Both the position numbers and the translations under genes were made by a program. Below the pieces are notes generated by a model. It was given only the letters and a program-made list of their open reading frames with translations. It was not told the origin of the DNA and searched no databases. DNA of 64,000 nucleotides from Chryseobacterium gambrini (lineage in GTDB: Bacteria > Bacteroidota > Bacteroidia > Flavobacteriales > Weeksellaceae), in the NCBI RefSeq assembly GCF_900156825.1, contig NZ_FTOV01000001.1, positions 434,001 through 498,000 of the forward strand, in the 5' to 3' direction. Position 1 is the first letter of the stretch. The number at the start of each line of letters is the position of its first letter. Below, in pieces: positions 9,454 through 16,695 of the stretch.

Positions 9454-9482
9454 AGTCCCAGGTTTTTTGCTTGGGATTTTTT
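9454..9482 (+). terminator. Terminator after rplT with a promoter element in its loop
   Basis: GTCCCAGG pairs with CTTGGGAT (G-T wobbles allowed), and a T run follows. The T-rich loop contains TTTG (9466-9469), which lies 20 bp upstream of the -7 element of the first peptidase gene, so terminator and promoter overlap. Confidence 0.65.
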
Positions 9483-9497
9483 TATTATTTACATTTG
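9466..9497 (+). promoter_or_regulatory. Promoter of the first M28 peptidase
   Basis: TTTG (9466-9469), a 20-bp spacer and TACATTTG (9490-9497) match the Bacteroidota -33/-7 consensus. The GTG start lies 36 bp downstream. Confidence 0.7.
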
Positions 9498-9533
9498 CGT
9501 AATATTATTAAATTTATAAAATTTTCCTTTAAA

Positions 9534-10709
9534 GTGAAAAAAATAACTACTCTTCTGCTGTTTTCATTAGGAACATATGCATTTCAGGCTCAAAGTTTTA
9601 TTCAGGCTTATCAGAACAGAGCCAATTTGGTTACCCAGACCAATATAACAACGTTACTTCAGGAATTTGGGAATCTTGGCGTAAAAACAACGGGTTCTAC
9701 AGCCAATACCAATGCTCTGAACTGGCTTAAAGCAAAATATCAGTCTTACGGTTATACAGCAAGTCAGATCGTAGAAGATCCTTTTACTTTCGGAAGTTCT
9801 ACAAGTTCTAAAAATTTAATTATTACCAAAACAGGAACCCTTTATCCGAATACGTACGTTATTATCTGCGGGCATTACGACACGATTACCGGTCCCGGAG
9901 TAAGCGATAACGGAAGCGGAACTTCTATTATTCTGGAAGCGGCAAGAATTTTAAAAGACGTTCCGACAGAATATTCTATTAAATTCATCCACTTTTCCGG
10001 CGAAGAACAGGGATTACAGGGAAGTGCACATTATGTAAACAGTGTGGTTTTCCAGAACAGTGTCCGTCAGTTAAACATCAAACTGGTTTTTAATTTAGAT
10101 CAGGTAGGTGGAAAAATAGGCAATTCTAATGTTGCCATCAACTGCGAAAGTGACCAAAGCGGACAGACAGGAAACAATGCAGCTTCTCTTTCCGTTACAC
10201 AGCAGCTTGCAGCATGTACAACGCTTTATTCACCATTACAGACGGTAATGTCGAACGCCTACTCTTCCGATTATATGCCTTTTGAAGCGAAAGGAGACAT
10301 TATTACAGGCTTTTACGAAACGGTAAGAAGTTATAATGAACATACCGTAAACGATACTTTTGCCAATGTAGATCCTACGTATGTTTTCAACGTAGGAAAG
10401 GCGGCTGTAGGAGCTTTACAGCATTTTGCAACAGCCTCTACAAGTTTACTGGCTACGGACGAAAAAACGGTAAATCATTTAGAATCTGTAAAAGTCTATC
10501 CCAACCCGACAAAAGACTTTTTAAATATTGAGCTTCCAAAAGATATTAAAAACTTCAGTCTAGAAATTTCGGATATGAACGGAAGACTTGTTTTAAATAA
10601 GGAAAACGAAACTAAGGTAAATGTTTCTGGATTAACAAACGGAACGTATATCGCAACGATTAAAACAAAAGACCAAAAAGCGGTAAGAAAAGTAATTATC
10701 GGAAAATAA
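9534..10709 (+). CDS. Secreted M28 metallopeptidase with T9SS sorting tail, copy 1
   Basis: This 391-residue zinc aminopeptidase of family M28 starts at GTG. The GTG gives a clean signal peptide (KKITTLLLFSLGTYAFQAQ), whereas the longer open frame starts inside the promoter. The di-zinc ligands are H114 (CGHYDT), D125 (GVSDNGSG), E158 (SGEEQG), D189 (NLDQVG) and H270 (YNEHTVNDTF), with E157 as catalytic base. Residues 320-391, beginning VYPNPTKDF and ending KVIIGK, are a type A T9SS sorting domain, so the enzyme should be exported and released or anchored at the surface. It is the first of four tandem paralogs and is probably used for peptide nutrition. Confidence 0.9.
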   Translation: MKKITTLLLFSLGTYAFQAQSFIQAYQNRANLVTQTNITTLLQEFGNLGVKTTGSTANTNALNWLKAKYQSYGYTASQIVEDPFTFGSSTSSKNLIITKTGTLYPNTYVIICGHYDTITGPGVSDNGSGTSIILEAARILKDVPTEYSIKFIHFSGEEQGLQGSAHYVNSVVFQNSVRQLNIKLVFNLDQVGGKIGNSNVAINCESDQSGQTGNNAASLSVTQQLAACTTLYSPLQTVMSNAYSSDYMPFEAKGDIITGFYETVRSYNEHTVNDTFANVDPTYVFNVGKAAVGALQHFATASTSLLATDEKTVNHLESVKVYPNPTKDFLNIELPKDIKNFSLEISDMNGRLVLNKENETKVNVSGLTNGTYIATIKTKDQKAVRKVIIGK

Positions 10710-10734
10710 TCTTTTGGTCTGCATAACAATTAAA

Positions 10735-10765
10735 ATCCTGAACTTTTGTTTAGGATTTTTTTATT
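10735..10765 (+). terminator. Terminator after peptidase copy 1, overlapping the next promoter
   Basis: AATCCTGAAC and GTTTAGGATT form a 10-bp stem (one G-T wobble) with a TTTT loop, followed by a T run. The loop edge supplies the TTTG -33 element (10745-10748) of copy 2. Confidence 0.75.
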
Positions 10766-10775
10766 GTTACATTTG
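10745..10775 (+). promoter_or_regulatory. Promoter of M28 peptidase copy 2
   Basis: TTTG (10745-10748), a 19-bp spacer and TACATTTG (10768-10775) match the -33/-7 consensus, 36 bp ahead of the GTG start. The -33 element lies in the loop of the preceding terminator. Confidence 0.75.
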
Positions 10776-10811
10776 CACATTATTATTAAAAATATAAAAA
10801 TTGATCATCAA

Positions 10812-11987
10812 GTGAAAAAAATCCCTACATTTCTGCTCTTTTCTTTATCTGCTTTCAGTTTAAATGCGCAATCTTTTATTCAGGCGTATCAGGACAGAGC
10901 CAATATGGTAACCCAGACCAATATTACCACAAATTTACAGGAATTTGCCAATTTAGGGATCAAAACAACAGGTTCTACAGCCAACAACAATGCATTCAAC
11001 TGGCTTAAAAATAAATATCTGGCTTTCGGATATTCTGCAGCCCAGATTTCGGAAGATGCCTTCACTTATAACGGCAACAGTTCAAAAAATTTAATCATAA
11101 CAAAAACAGGAACGGTTTATCCTAATAAATATGTTATCATTTGCGGACATTTCGACAGTATTAACGGTCCCGGAGTAAACGACAACGGAAGTGGAACATC
11201 CATTATTCTGGAAGCTGCAAGAATTCTTAAAAATGTTCCTACGGAATATTCGGTTAAATTTATTCATTTTTCAGGCGAGGAACAGGGACTGATTGGAAGC
11301 TCGCATTATGTAAACAATGTTGTCTATCAGAATAATATCAAACAATTAGATATCAAATTGGTGTTTAATCTGGATCAGGTTGGCGGAAAAATGGGCAATA
11401 ACAACAATACGATCTATTGTGATGAAGATCAGGGAGGATTATCCGGTAACAATGCGGCATCATCAGATGTTACCCAGCAATTAAGAAACTGTACGGCTCT
11501 CTATTCTCCTCTTTTAACAGCGGTAGATCCGGCTGAAGATACAGATTATATTCCTTTTGAGGGAAAAGGTGAAGTGATTACAGGCTTTTTTGAAAGAATC
11601 AGAAGTAATTATCCTCATACTTCAAACGATACATTTGCCAACACAGATCCTGTTTATATCTACAACGTCGGAAAAGCTTCTGTTGGTGCTTTGCAGCACT
11701 TTGCAGTAGCATCAGCTTCTTTATTAAAAACGGAAGAATTACTTTCCAACAATCCATTGGAATTAATAAAAATCTATCCTAATCCGGCAAAAGATTTTTT
11801 AAATATTGAACTTCCAAAAGATGTTAAAAATTTCAAGATTGAAATTTCGGATATGAACGGAAGACTTGTTTTAAACAAGGAAAATGAAACGAAAGTAAAT
11901 GTTTCAGGACTAACAAACGGAACGTATATCGCAACGATTAAAACAAAAGACCAAAAAGCGGTAAGAAAAATAATGATCGGAAAATAA
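10812..11987 (+). CDS. Secreted M28 metallopeptidase with T9SS sorting tail, copy 2
   Basis: This is a paralog of the preceding gene with identical length (391 residues) and domain order. The GTG start gives the signal peptide KKIPTFLLFSLSAFSLNAQ. The metal ligands are conserved in CGHFDS, GVNDNGSG, SGEEQGL, NLDQVG and YPHTSNDTF. The T9SS type A domain runs from IYPNPAKDF to KIMIGK. The last ~60 nt of the sorting-domain coding sequence are nearly identical to copy 1, which suggests recent gene conversion. It has its own promoter and terminator. The substrate range relative to its siblings is unknown. Confidence 0.9.
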   Translation: MKKIPTFLLFSLSAFSLNAQSFIQAYQDRANMVTQTNITTNLQEFANLGIKTTGSTANNNAFNWLKNKYLAFGYSAAQISEDAFTYNGNSSKNLIITKTGTVYPNKYVIICGHFDSINGPGVNDNGSGTSIILEAARILKNVPTEYSVKFIHFSGEEQGLIGSSHYVNNVVYQNNIKQLDIKLVFNLDQVGGKMGNNNNTIYCDEDQGGLSGNNAASSDVTQQLRNCTALYSPLLTAVDPAEDTDYIPFEGKGEVITGFFERIRSNYPHTSNDTFANTDPVYIYNVGKASVGALQHFAVASASLLKTEELLSNNPLELIKIYPNPAKDFLNIELPKDVKNFKIEISDMNGRLVLNKENETKVNVSGLTNGTYIATIKTKDQKAVRKIMIGK

Positions 11988-12009
11988 TTTTTGATTCTCT
12001 ATAAAATTA

Positions 12010-12040
12010 AAATCCTGAACTTTTGTTTAGGATTTTTTTA
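12010..12040 (+). terminator. Terminator after peptidase copy 2, overlapping the next promoter
   Basis: The same AATCCTGAAC/GTTTAGGATT hairpin with TTTT loop and T run seen after copy 1. Its loop holds the -33 TTTG of copy 3. Confidence 0.75.
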
Positions 12041-12052
12041 TTATTACATTTG
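12022..12052 (+). promoter_or_regulatory. Promoter of M28 peptidase copy 3
   Basis: TTTG (12022-12025), 19 bp and TACATTTG (12045-12052) match the consensus and lie 33 bp upstream of the ATG. Confidence 0.75.
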
Positions 12053-12085
12053 TATACCAATCAAATTACAAAAATTAATAACAAA

Positions 12086-13261
12086 ATGAAAAAGACATCT
12101 ACATTTCTGCTTTTTTCTTTATCTGCTTTAAGTTTCAATGCACAATCTTTTATTCAGGCGTATCAGGACAGAGCTAATATGGTGACACAGACCAATATTA
12201 CAACAAACTTACAGAATTTTGCCAATCTAGGGATTAAAACCACGGGTTCCACAGCAAATAATAATGCTTTCAACTGGCTTAAAAATAAATATCTGGCTTT
12301 CGGATATTCTTCAAACCAGATTTCGGAAGATGCCTTCACTTACAACGGCAAAAGTTCAAAAAATTTAATCATAACTAAAACTGGAACCGTTTATCCTAAT
12401 AAATACGTTATCATTTGCGGACATTTCGACAGTATAAACGGTCCCGGAGTAAACGACAACGGCAGCGGAACATCCATCATTCTGGAAGCTGCAAGAATTT
12501 TAAAAGACGTTCCTACAGAATATTCGATTAAATTCATCCATTTTTCAGGTGAAGAACAGGGGCTTATTGGAAGTTCACATTACGTAAATAACGTTGTTTA
12601 TCAAAATAATATTAAGAAATTAGACATTAAATTAGTCTTTAATCTGGATCAGGTTGGCGGAAAAATGGGGAATAATAACAATACGATCTATTGTGATGAA
12701 GATCAGGGAGGTCTGTCGAGCAATAATGCAGCTTCAGCAAACGTTACACAGCAATTGCGAAACTGTACCGCTTTGTATTCTCCTCTTCTAACGGCGGTAG
12801 ATCCGGCTGAAGCTACAGATTATATTCCTTTTGAAAGAAAAGGCGAAATTATTACAGGCTTTTTTGAAAAAATCAGAAGTAATTATCCTCATACTTCAAA
12901 CGATACATTTGCTAATACAGATCCTGTTTATATTTATAATGTAGCAAAAGCTTCTTTGGGAGCTTTACAGCACTTTGCAGTAGCAGCAAATTCTTTATTG
13001 AAAAAAGAAGTGTTACTTTCCGGAAATTCTTTAGAATCTATAAAGATCTATCCCAATCCTGCGAAAGATTATTTAAATATCGAACTTCCGGAAGATGTTA
13101 AAGATTTCAGTCTTGAAATTTCAGATATCAATGGCAGGCTTTTTTTAAATAAGGAAAATGAAACGAAAGTAAATGTTTCAGAATTACCAAACGGAACGTA
13201 TATCGCAACAATTAAAACAAAAGACCAAAAAGCGCTAAGAAAAATAATTATTGGAAAATAA
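12086..13261 (+). CDS. Secreted M28 metallopeptidase with T9SS sorting tail, copy 3
   Basis: This third paralog also has 391 residues, starting at ATG with the signal peptide MKKTSTFLLFSLSALSFNAQ. All five zinc ligands and the EE pair are present (CGHFDS, GVNDNGSG, SGEEQGL, NLDQVG, YPHTSNDTF). The sorting domain runs from IYPNPAKDY to KIIIGK. It is closest to copy 2, with long shared stretches such as YLAFGYS and NNNNTIYCDEDQGGLS, so these two are the most recent duplication. It should be exported through the outer membrane by the T9SS. Confidence 0.9.
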   Translation: MKKTSTFLLFSLSALSFNAQSFIQAYQDRANMVTQTNITTNLQNFANLGIKTTGSTANNNAFNWLKNKYLAFGYSSNQISEDAFTYNGKSSKNLIITKTGTVYPNKYVIICGHFDSINGPGVNDNGSGTSIILEAARILKDVPTEYSIKFIHFSGEEQGLIGSSHYVNNVVYQNNIKKLDIKLVFNLDQVGGKMGNNNNTIYCDEDQGGLSSNNAASANVTQQLRNCTALYSPLLTAVDPAEATDYIPFERKGEIITGFFEKIRSNYPHTSNDTFANTDPVYIYNVAKASLGALQHFAVAANSLLKKEVLLSGNSLESIKIYPNPAKDYLNIELPEDVKDFSLEISDINGRLFLNKENETKVNVSELPNGTYIATIKTKDQKALRKIIIGK

Positions 13262-13271
13262 TGAGCTAGCA

Positions 13272-13300
13272 AAATCCTGAGTTTCTTTCTCGGGATTTTT
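13272..13300 (+). terminator. Terminator after peptidase copy 3
   Basis: AATCCTGAG pairs with CTCGGGATT (one wobble) around a TTTCTTT loop, followed by five T residues. A TATATTTG -7 element for copy 4 follows at 13307-13314, but the -33 position reads TTTC-like rather than TTTG. Confidence 0.75.
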
Positions 13301-13306
13301 TATTTC

Positions 13307-13314
13307 TATATTTG
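13307..13314 (+). promoter_or_regulatory. Candidate -7 element of M28 peptidase copy 4
   Basis: TATATTTG matches TAnnTTTG, 24 bp upstream of the ATG. The -33 region lies in the preceding hairpin and is off consensus, so this promoter may be weaker than those of copies 1-3. Confidence 0.55.
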
Positions 13315-13338
13315 TAAAATAGTAAACTAATTACCAAT

Positions 13339-14256
13339 ATGAAATTCAAAAAAATAACAGCCATTTTTCTTTTTTCGGTAACTGCCGTTGGATTTCAGGC
13401 ACAAACATTTATTCAGGCTTATCAGGACAGAGTTAACCTATTAAAAAAAGAGGACATCATATCCAATTTAAAGGAGTTTGAGAAATTGGGTGTTAAAACC
13501 ACAGGTTCTGTAGAAAATGACAACGCCCTGAACTGGATCAAAAGCAAATACTTGTCTTACGGATATTCCGAAAACCAGATAGAAGAAGATCCTTTTTCCA
13601 TAGGAAAATTAAACTCTAAAAATCTGATCATCACTAAAAAAGGAACGGTGTATCCCGATAAATATATTATTATTTGCGGACATTTCGACAGCATTAACGG
13701 TCCCGGAGTAAACGATAACGGAAGCGGAACATCCATCATTCTGGAAGCCGCAAAAATCCTGAAAGATATCCCAACTGAATATTCCATAAAATTCATTCAT
13801 TTTTCGGGTGAAGAACAAGGATTGTACGGAAGCAGACATTATGTAAATGAAGTTGTTTATCAGAACAAAACCAGAAAGATTGATATAAAAATGGTCTTCA
13901 ATCTGGATCAGGTCGGTGGTAAAAAAGGAATGTTCAATGATACTGTTTTTTGTGATGAAGATCAGGGAGGAAATTCCAAAAATAATGAAGCTTCTAAACA
14001 GGTTACCAAAGAATTGATGATCTGCACAACACTTTATTCTCCATTACAGGCAAAAATCGATCCCGCAGAAGATACCGACTACATCTCTTTTGAAAAAAAG
14101 GGTGAAGTAATCACCGGATTTTTTGAATATCTCAGAAGCGATCTTCCTCATACTGCGGATGATACCTTTGCAAATACTGATGTTCAGTATGTTTTTAATA
14201 TTGGTAAAGCGGCAATCGGCGCATTGCAGCATTTCGCTGTCGCATCGAAAAAATAA
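13339..14256 (+). CDS. Secreted M28 metallopeptidase, copy 4, without sorting tail
   Basis: This 305-residue paralog has the signal peptide MKFKKITAIFLFSVTAVGFQAQ and the full M28 catalytic core, with ligands in CGHFDS, GVNDNGSG, SGEEQGL, NLDQVG and LPHTADDTF. It stops right after GALQHFAVASKK, exactly where copies 1-3 begin the linker to the sorting domain. No remnant of the tail follows before the terminator. It should reach the periplasm by the Sec route but not use the T9SS. It is the most diverged of the four. Confidence 0.9.
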   Translation: MKFKKITAIFLFSVTAVGFQAQTFIQAYQDRVNLLKKEDIISNLKEFEKLGVKTTGSVENDNALNWIKSKYLSYGYSENQIEEDPFSIGKLNSKNLIITKKGTVYPDKYIIICGHFDSINGPGVNDNGSGTSIILEAAKILKDIPTEYSIKFIHFSGEEQGLYGSRHYVNEVVYQNKTRKIDIKMVFNLDQVGGKKGMFNDTVFCDEDQGGNSKNNEASKQVTKELMICTTLYSPLQAKIDPAEDTDYISFEKKGEVITGFFEYLRSDLPHTADDTFANTDVQYVFNIGKAAIGALQHFAVASKK

Positions 14257-14279
14257 CCAATGTTATTTGAATGATATAC

Positions 14280-14312
14280 AAAAGCCAATGCAAGATTACA
14301 TTGGCTTTCTTT
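14280..14312. terminator. Bidirectional terminator between convergent genes
   Basis: AAAGCCAATG and CATTGGCTTT form a perfect 10-bp stem with an 8-nt loop and a T-rich tail on the plus strand. It sits between peptidase copy 4 and the convergent SnoaL-like gene. Confidence 0.85.
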
Positions 14313-14668
14313 TATTCTTTTACAGGCATCGACCAACTATGACAATGAATTTTCCAAAAAGAATCCTCTAAGATCCATGTGACGGAATATGTACCTTTCC
14401 CAAGAACTTTTCCCTCAGATAAATCGGCATCCTTAAAAATTCCATATTCAAAAGCTAAGTTTTCAGAAATGATTATACTTTCAGGTTCAAAAATGACGGC
14501 TACTTTTCCCAAACCTCCTTTCATAAAATCAAGAATATTTGCATTTCCCTGAACAATAGGTTTGTTGGGAGGAAAAATCAAGGCGTTGTTTGCGTAGATA
14601 TTTTTAAAATTTTCAGAATCTGCTTTTCTCCACCTTTCTGTCCAGATCTGCATGGTAGGACTTTCCAT
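14312..14668 (-). CDS. SnoaL/DUF4440-like (NTF2-fold) protein
   Basis: This 118-residue cytosolic protein has the NTF2-like pattern: IWTERWRKADSENFKNIYAN at the start, PIVQGNANILDF in the middle, and WKIHCHSWSMP at the end. Such proteins bind small molecules or catalyse simple reactions on them; the ligand here is unknown. The frame is open further upstream, but those starts overlap the preceding gene. The ATG at 14668 lies 4 bp after the oxidoreductase stop. The two genes form an operon divergent from the HxlR regulator, suggesting a shared redox or electrophile response. Confidence 0.75.
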   Translation of the reverse strand: MESPTMQIWTERWRKADSENFKNIYANNALIFPPNKPIVQGNANILDFMKGGLGKVAVIFEPESIIISENLAFEYGIFKDADLSEGKVLGKGTYSVTWILEDSFWKIHCHSWSMPVKE

Positions 14669-14672
14669 CTTT

Positions 14673-15272
14673 CTAATTTTTGTTTTGAACATAAATAAAT
14701 CCGGCATCCGTTCCTCCACCGCTTAAAGCCACTGCAATATTCAGATGAGCCATTGCTTCCAGATGTCTTGCATTTTTAATTCCTCCTACAACAAATCCGT
14801 TGAAACCTGCTTCATCAGCCAAATTTTTCACAACAAGTGCAGCTTCCTGATCGTCCGAAGCTATAAAAGCGGTTAATTTTTGTCCGTTGAACTGTTTCTC
14901 CGCTTTCATTGCATCTGCAAAAATAGTATTGAAAGCTTTTACAACCTTACTTTCGGGCAGCAATCGCGCAGTCTGCTCTCCTCCGCTGTCTTCTCCTAAA
15001 AATACGGGTGACCAGTCTGAAATATGAATGGCGTTGGTAATATCCACCACAATTTTACCTTTAAGATTTTCTCTGTTTTCCGTTAAGACTGCATCCATTG
15101 CAGAAAAAGGAATCGCAAAGCAGATCACCTCACCAAAAGAAATGACTTCCGCTACAGAAAGCTGGTTATCTTTAGGATTATGTGTTCCAAACTGCACAGA
15201 ATGACCTGCATTTGTAAATAGATTTCCGAGATTGGATGCTACATTTCCTGCACCGATAAAACTTATATTCAT
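14673..15272 (-). CDS. F420-dependent NADP-oxidoreductase-like protein
   Basis: This 199-residue Rossmann protein has the nucleotide-binding motif IGAGNVASNLG at residues 5-15 and a phosphate-contacting FGTHNPKDN segment near residue 28, suggesting NADP preference. It belongs to the coenzyme F420-dependent NADP oxidoreductase family (PF03807). Flavobacteria do not normally make F420, so a flavin or quinone substrate is more likely. It heads a two-gene operon divergent from the HxlR gene, an arrangement often seen when an HxlR regulator controls an oxidoreductase. Confidence 0.8.
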   Translation of the reverse strand: MNISFIGAGNVASNLGNLFTNAGHSVQFGTHNPKDNQLSVAEVISFGEVICFAIPFSAMDAVLTENRENLKGKIVVDITNAIHISDWSPVFLGEDSGGEQTARLLPESKVVKAFNTIFADAMKAEKQFNGQKLTAFIASDDQEAALVVKNLADEAGFNGFVVGGIKNARHLEAMAHLNIAVALSGGGTDAGFIYVQNKN

Positions 15273-15297
15273 GAGATATTATTATTTAAAATTTCCG

Positions 15298-15331
15298 TTG
15301 CAAACTTAGTTCGGTATCATTATTTTTGCAA
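15298..15331. promoter_or_regulatory. Overlapping face-to-face promoters of hxlR and the oxidoreductase operon
   Basis: On the plus strand TTG (15298-15300), 20 bp and TATTTTTG (15321-15328) drive the regulator. On the minus strand TTG (15331-15329), 20 bp and TAAGTTTG (15308-15301) drive the oxidoreductase. The -33 of each is directly adjacent to the -7 of the other, so the two polymerases cannot bind together. Confidence 0.6.
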
Positions 15332-15332
15332 G

Positions 15333-15359
15333 TAGTTACCTAATTGTATGGTAGTTACC
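15333..15359 (+). promoter_or_regulatory. Putative HxlR operator (two TAGTTACC repeats)
   Basis: TAGTTACC occurs at 15333-15340 and 15352-15359, 19 bp apart. Each lies within a GTA-GT-TAC core, and the second extends to the palindrome GGTAGTTACC. The sites fall just downstream of the plus-strand promoter and upstream of the minus-strand one. Spaced GTA/TAC-type half-sites suit a dimeric HxlR/DUF24 winged-helix protein. Confidence 0.5.
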
Positions 15360-15378
15360 AAAAAGTAAGTATGACAAG

Positions 15379-15738
15379 ATGAGAAAAGAAAGTTCCGTAA
15401 ATCTGGAAAATGAACAGGCTTTAGAAACAGATTGTCCTTTCATATTTGCATTATCTTTAATGGGAAAACGATGGAAACCTGCTATTTTATGGAAAATGAC
15501 GGAAGGAATTTACCGTTTTGGAGAAATGAAGAGAGCGATTCCTCAAATCAGCGAAAAAATGCTCACCCAACATTTAAGAGAACTGGAAACAGACGGACTG
15601 ATTACCAGAACCATCTATCCTGAAATGCCGCCACGCGTTGAATATGCATTAACGGAACTGGGATTATCGCTTCAGCCTATATTGCAACAACTGAACGATT
15701 GGGGCGAAAGCACCAAGAAAATTAAAAGTAAAGTATAA
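15379..15738 (+). CDS. HxlR-family transcriptional regulator
   Basis: This 119-residue winged-helix regulator matches the HxlR/DUF24 pattern: the conserved Cys in ETDCPFIFALSLMGKRWKPAILW near residue 20, then RFGEMKRAIPQISEKMLTQHLRELE (the DNA-recognition helices) and DGLITRTIYPEMPPRVEYALTELG (the wing). In YodB and HypR the N-terminal Cys senses quinones, disulfide stress or aldehydes. It is divergent from an oxidoreductase operon and shares an overlapping promoter region with it, so it probably controls that operon and itself. Confidence 0.92.
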   Translation: MRKESSVNLENEQALETDCPFIFALSLMGKRWKPAILWKMTEGIYRFGEMKRAIPQISEKMLTQHLRELETDGLITRTIYPEMPPRVEYALTELGLSLQPILQQLNDWGESTKKIKSKV

Positions 15739-15741
15739 AAA

Positions 15742-15768
15742 AAGCCAGCCGAAAAATCCGGCTGGCTT
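15742..15768. terminator. Bidirectional terminator between hxlR and the small gene
   Basis: AAGCCAGCCG and CGGCTGGCTT form a perfect 10-bp stem with a 7-nt loop. It is flanked by A residues on the left and a moderately T-rich stretch on the right. Confidence 0.85.
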
Positions 15769-15773
15769 CTAAT

Positions 15774-15914
15774 TTATCCGGCTCTTGTACCGCCTTTTGC
15801 AGTATCAGAATTGGGAAATTTTACTTCTTTTACTTTTCCCTTTTCAGAGTTAATTTTTCCTTTACTTTCCGGTTCAGTTTTGGGTTGCTGATTTTCTTTG
15901 TTGTCTTCTTTCAT
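15774..15914 (-). CDS. Small hydrophilic hypothetical protein
   Basis: This 46-residue protein starts MKEDNKENQQPKTEPESKGK and ends KFPNSDTAKGGTRAG. It is almost entirely charged or polar and is probably disordered. The longer frame adds 15 residues, but the ATG at 15914 gives the compositionally uniform product. I do not recognise a family. Translation is supported mainly by its place next to a good terminator and its consistent low-complexity composition, so it is only a likely gene. Confidence 0.5.
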   Translation of the reverse strand: MKEDNKENQQPKTEPESKGKINSEKGKVKEVKFPNSDTAKGGTRAG

Positions 15915-15984
15915 GGGATATTTTTTTAATGAATTGTATTTAAAACACATAAGTGACAAAAATAAGCTGAAATTTTATTTAAAA

Positions 15985-16090
15985 CAGTTTAAAAAATCTT
16001 CGATTTTATTCTTCTGATAGCTTTGAATATTCTAATTCTTGCAACATAATGGTCTTTTGCCTCTTTTGCGGTTGATTCTTAATGAGTTTA
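15985..16090 (+). repeat. Degenerate relic of repeat family A
   Basis: The segment aligns loosely with the right half of family A. It reads TTTAAAAAATCTTCGATTTT where intact copies read TTAAAAAAATCAAAGATTTT. The right end GTCTTTTGCCTCTTTTGCGG (16052-16071), followed by TTGATTCTTAATGAGTTTA, closely matches the end of copy A4. The left end is missing. The 190 bp between the small gene and hisIE hold nothing else that I can identify. Confidence 0.5.
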
Positions 16091-16107
16091 GAGATAAAAA
16101 TACAACT

Positions 16108-16695
16108 TTATCGGTTTCTGGAAAGCAAAATTTCTTCAATATCTTTCAGTGTAAAATTCTTGGCTTTCAGTAAAATCAAAAGGTGATACAGCAGATCTGC
16201 CGCTTCATTTTTAAACAGATCATCATTATTGTCTTTGGCTTCGATCACCACTTCTACGGCTTCCTCTCCCACTTTCTGAGCCATTTTGTTGATGCCTCTC
16301 TGAAATAATGAATACGTATAGGAACCTTCTGTTTTTTCATCAATTCTTTGGCTTATTTTTTCTTCCAGTTCATACAGAAAACCTTTAGAATCTTTATCGC
16401 CAAAACAACTGAAACTTCCGGTGTGGCAAACAACATTCGTAGGAATTGCCTTAATTAAAATCGTATCCTGATCGCAGTCTACGGCAATATTTTTAACGGT
16501 TAAAAAATTTCCGGACTCCTCTCCTTTTGTCCAGAGACGGTTCTTGGAACGGCTGAAAAACGTTACAATTCCTTCTTTTTTGGTTTTTTCAAAAGCTTCT
16601 TCGTTCATATAGCCCAACATTAAAACCTGTAACGTTCTGTCATCCTGAATAATCACCGGAACCAAACCATCACTTTTATTAAAATCGATATTCAT
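16108..16695 (-). CDS. hisI: Bifunctional phosphoribosyl-AMP cyclohydrolase / phosphoribosyl-ATP pyrophosphatase
   Basis: This HisIE fusion (195 residues) performs steps 2 and 3 of histidine synthesis. The N-terminal cyclohydrolase half contains [20 protein letters not shown], the metal-binding VDCDQDTI and CHTGSFSCF. The C-terminal pyrophosphatase half (from about 105) contains [14 protein letters not shown] and [13 protein letters not shown]. It is the last gene of the his operon, overlapping hisF by 4 bp. Both halves look complete. Confidence 0.97.
   Translation of the reverse strand: MNIDFNKSDGLVPVIIQDDRTLQVLMLGYMNEEAFEKTKKEGIVTFFSRSKNRLWTKGEESGNFLTVKNIAVDCDQDTILIKAIPTNVVCHTGSFSCFGDKDSKGFLYELEEKISQRIDEKTEGSYTYSLFQRGINKMAQKVGEEAVEVVIEAKDNNDDLFKNEAADLLYHLLILLKAKNFTLKDIEEILLSRNR

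Noticed and set aside
9534..14256. Recent horizontal acquisition of the peptidase cluster
   Set aside because: Base composition and codon use look like the neighbours, the promoters are native in form, and no mobility genes are present. Tandem duplication explains it.
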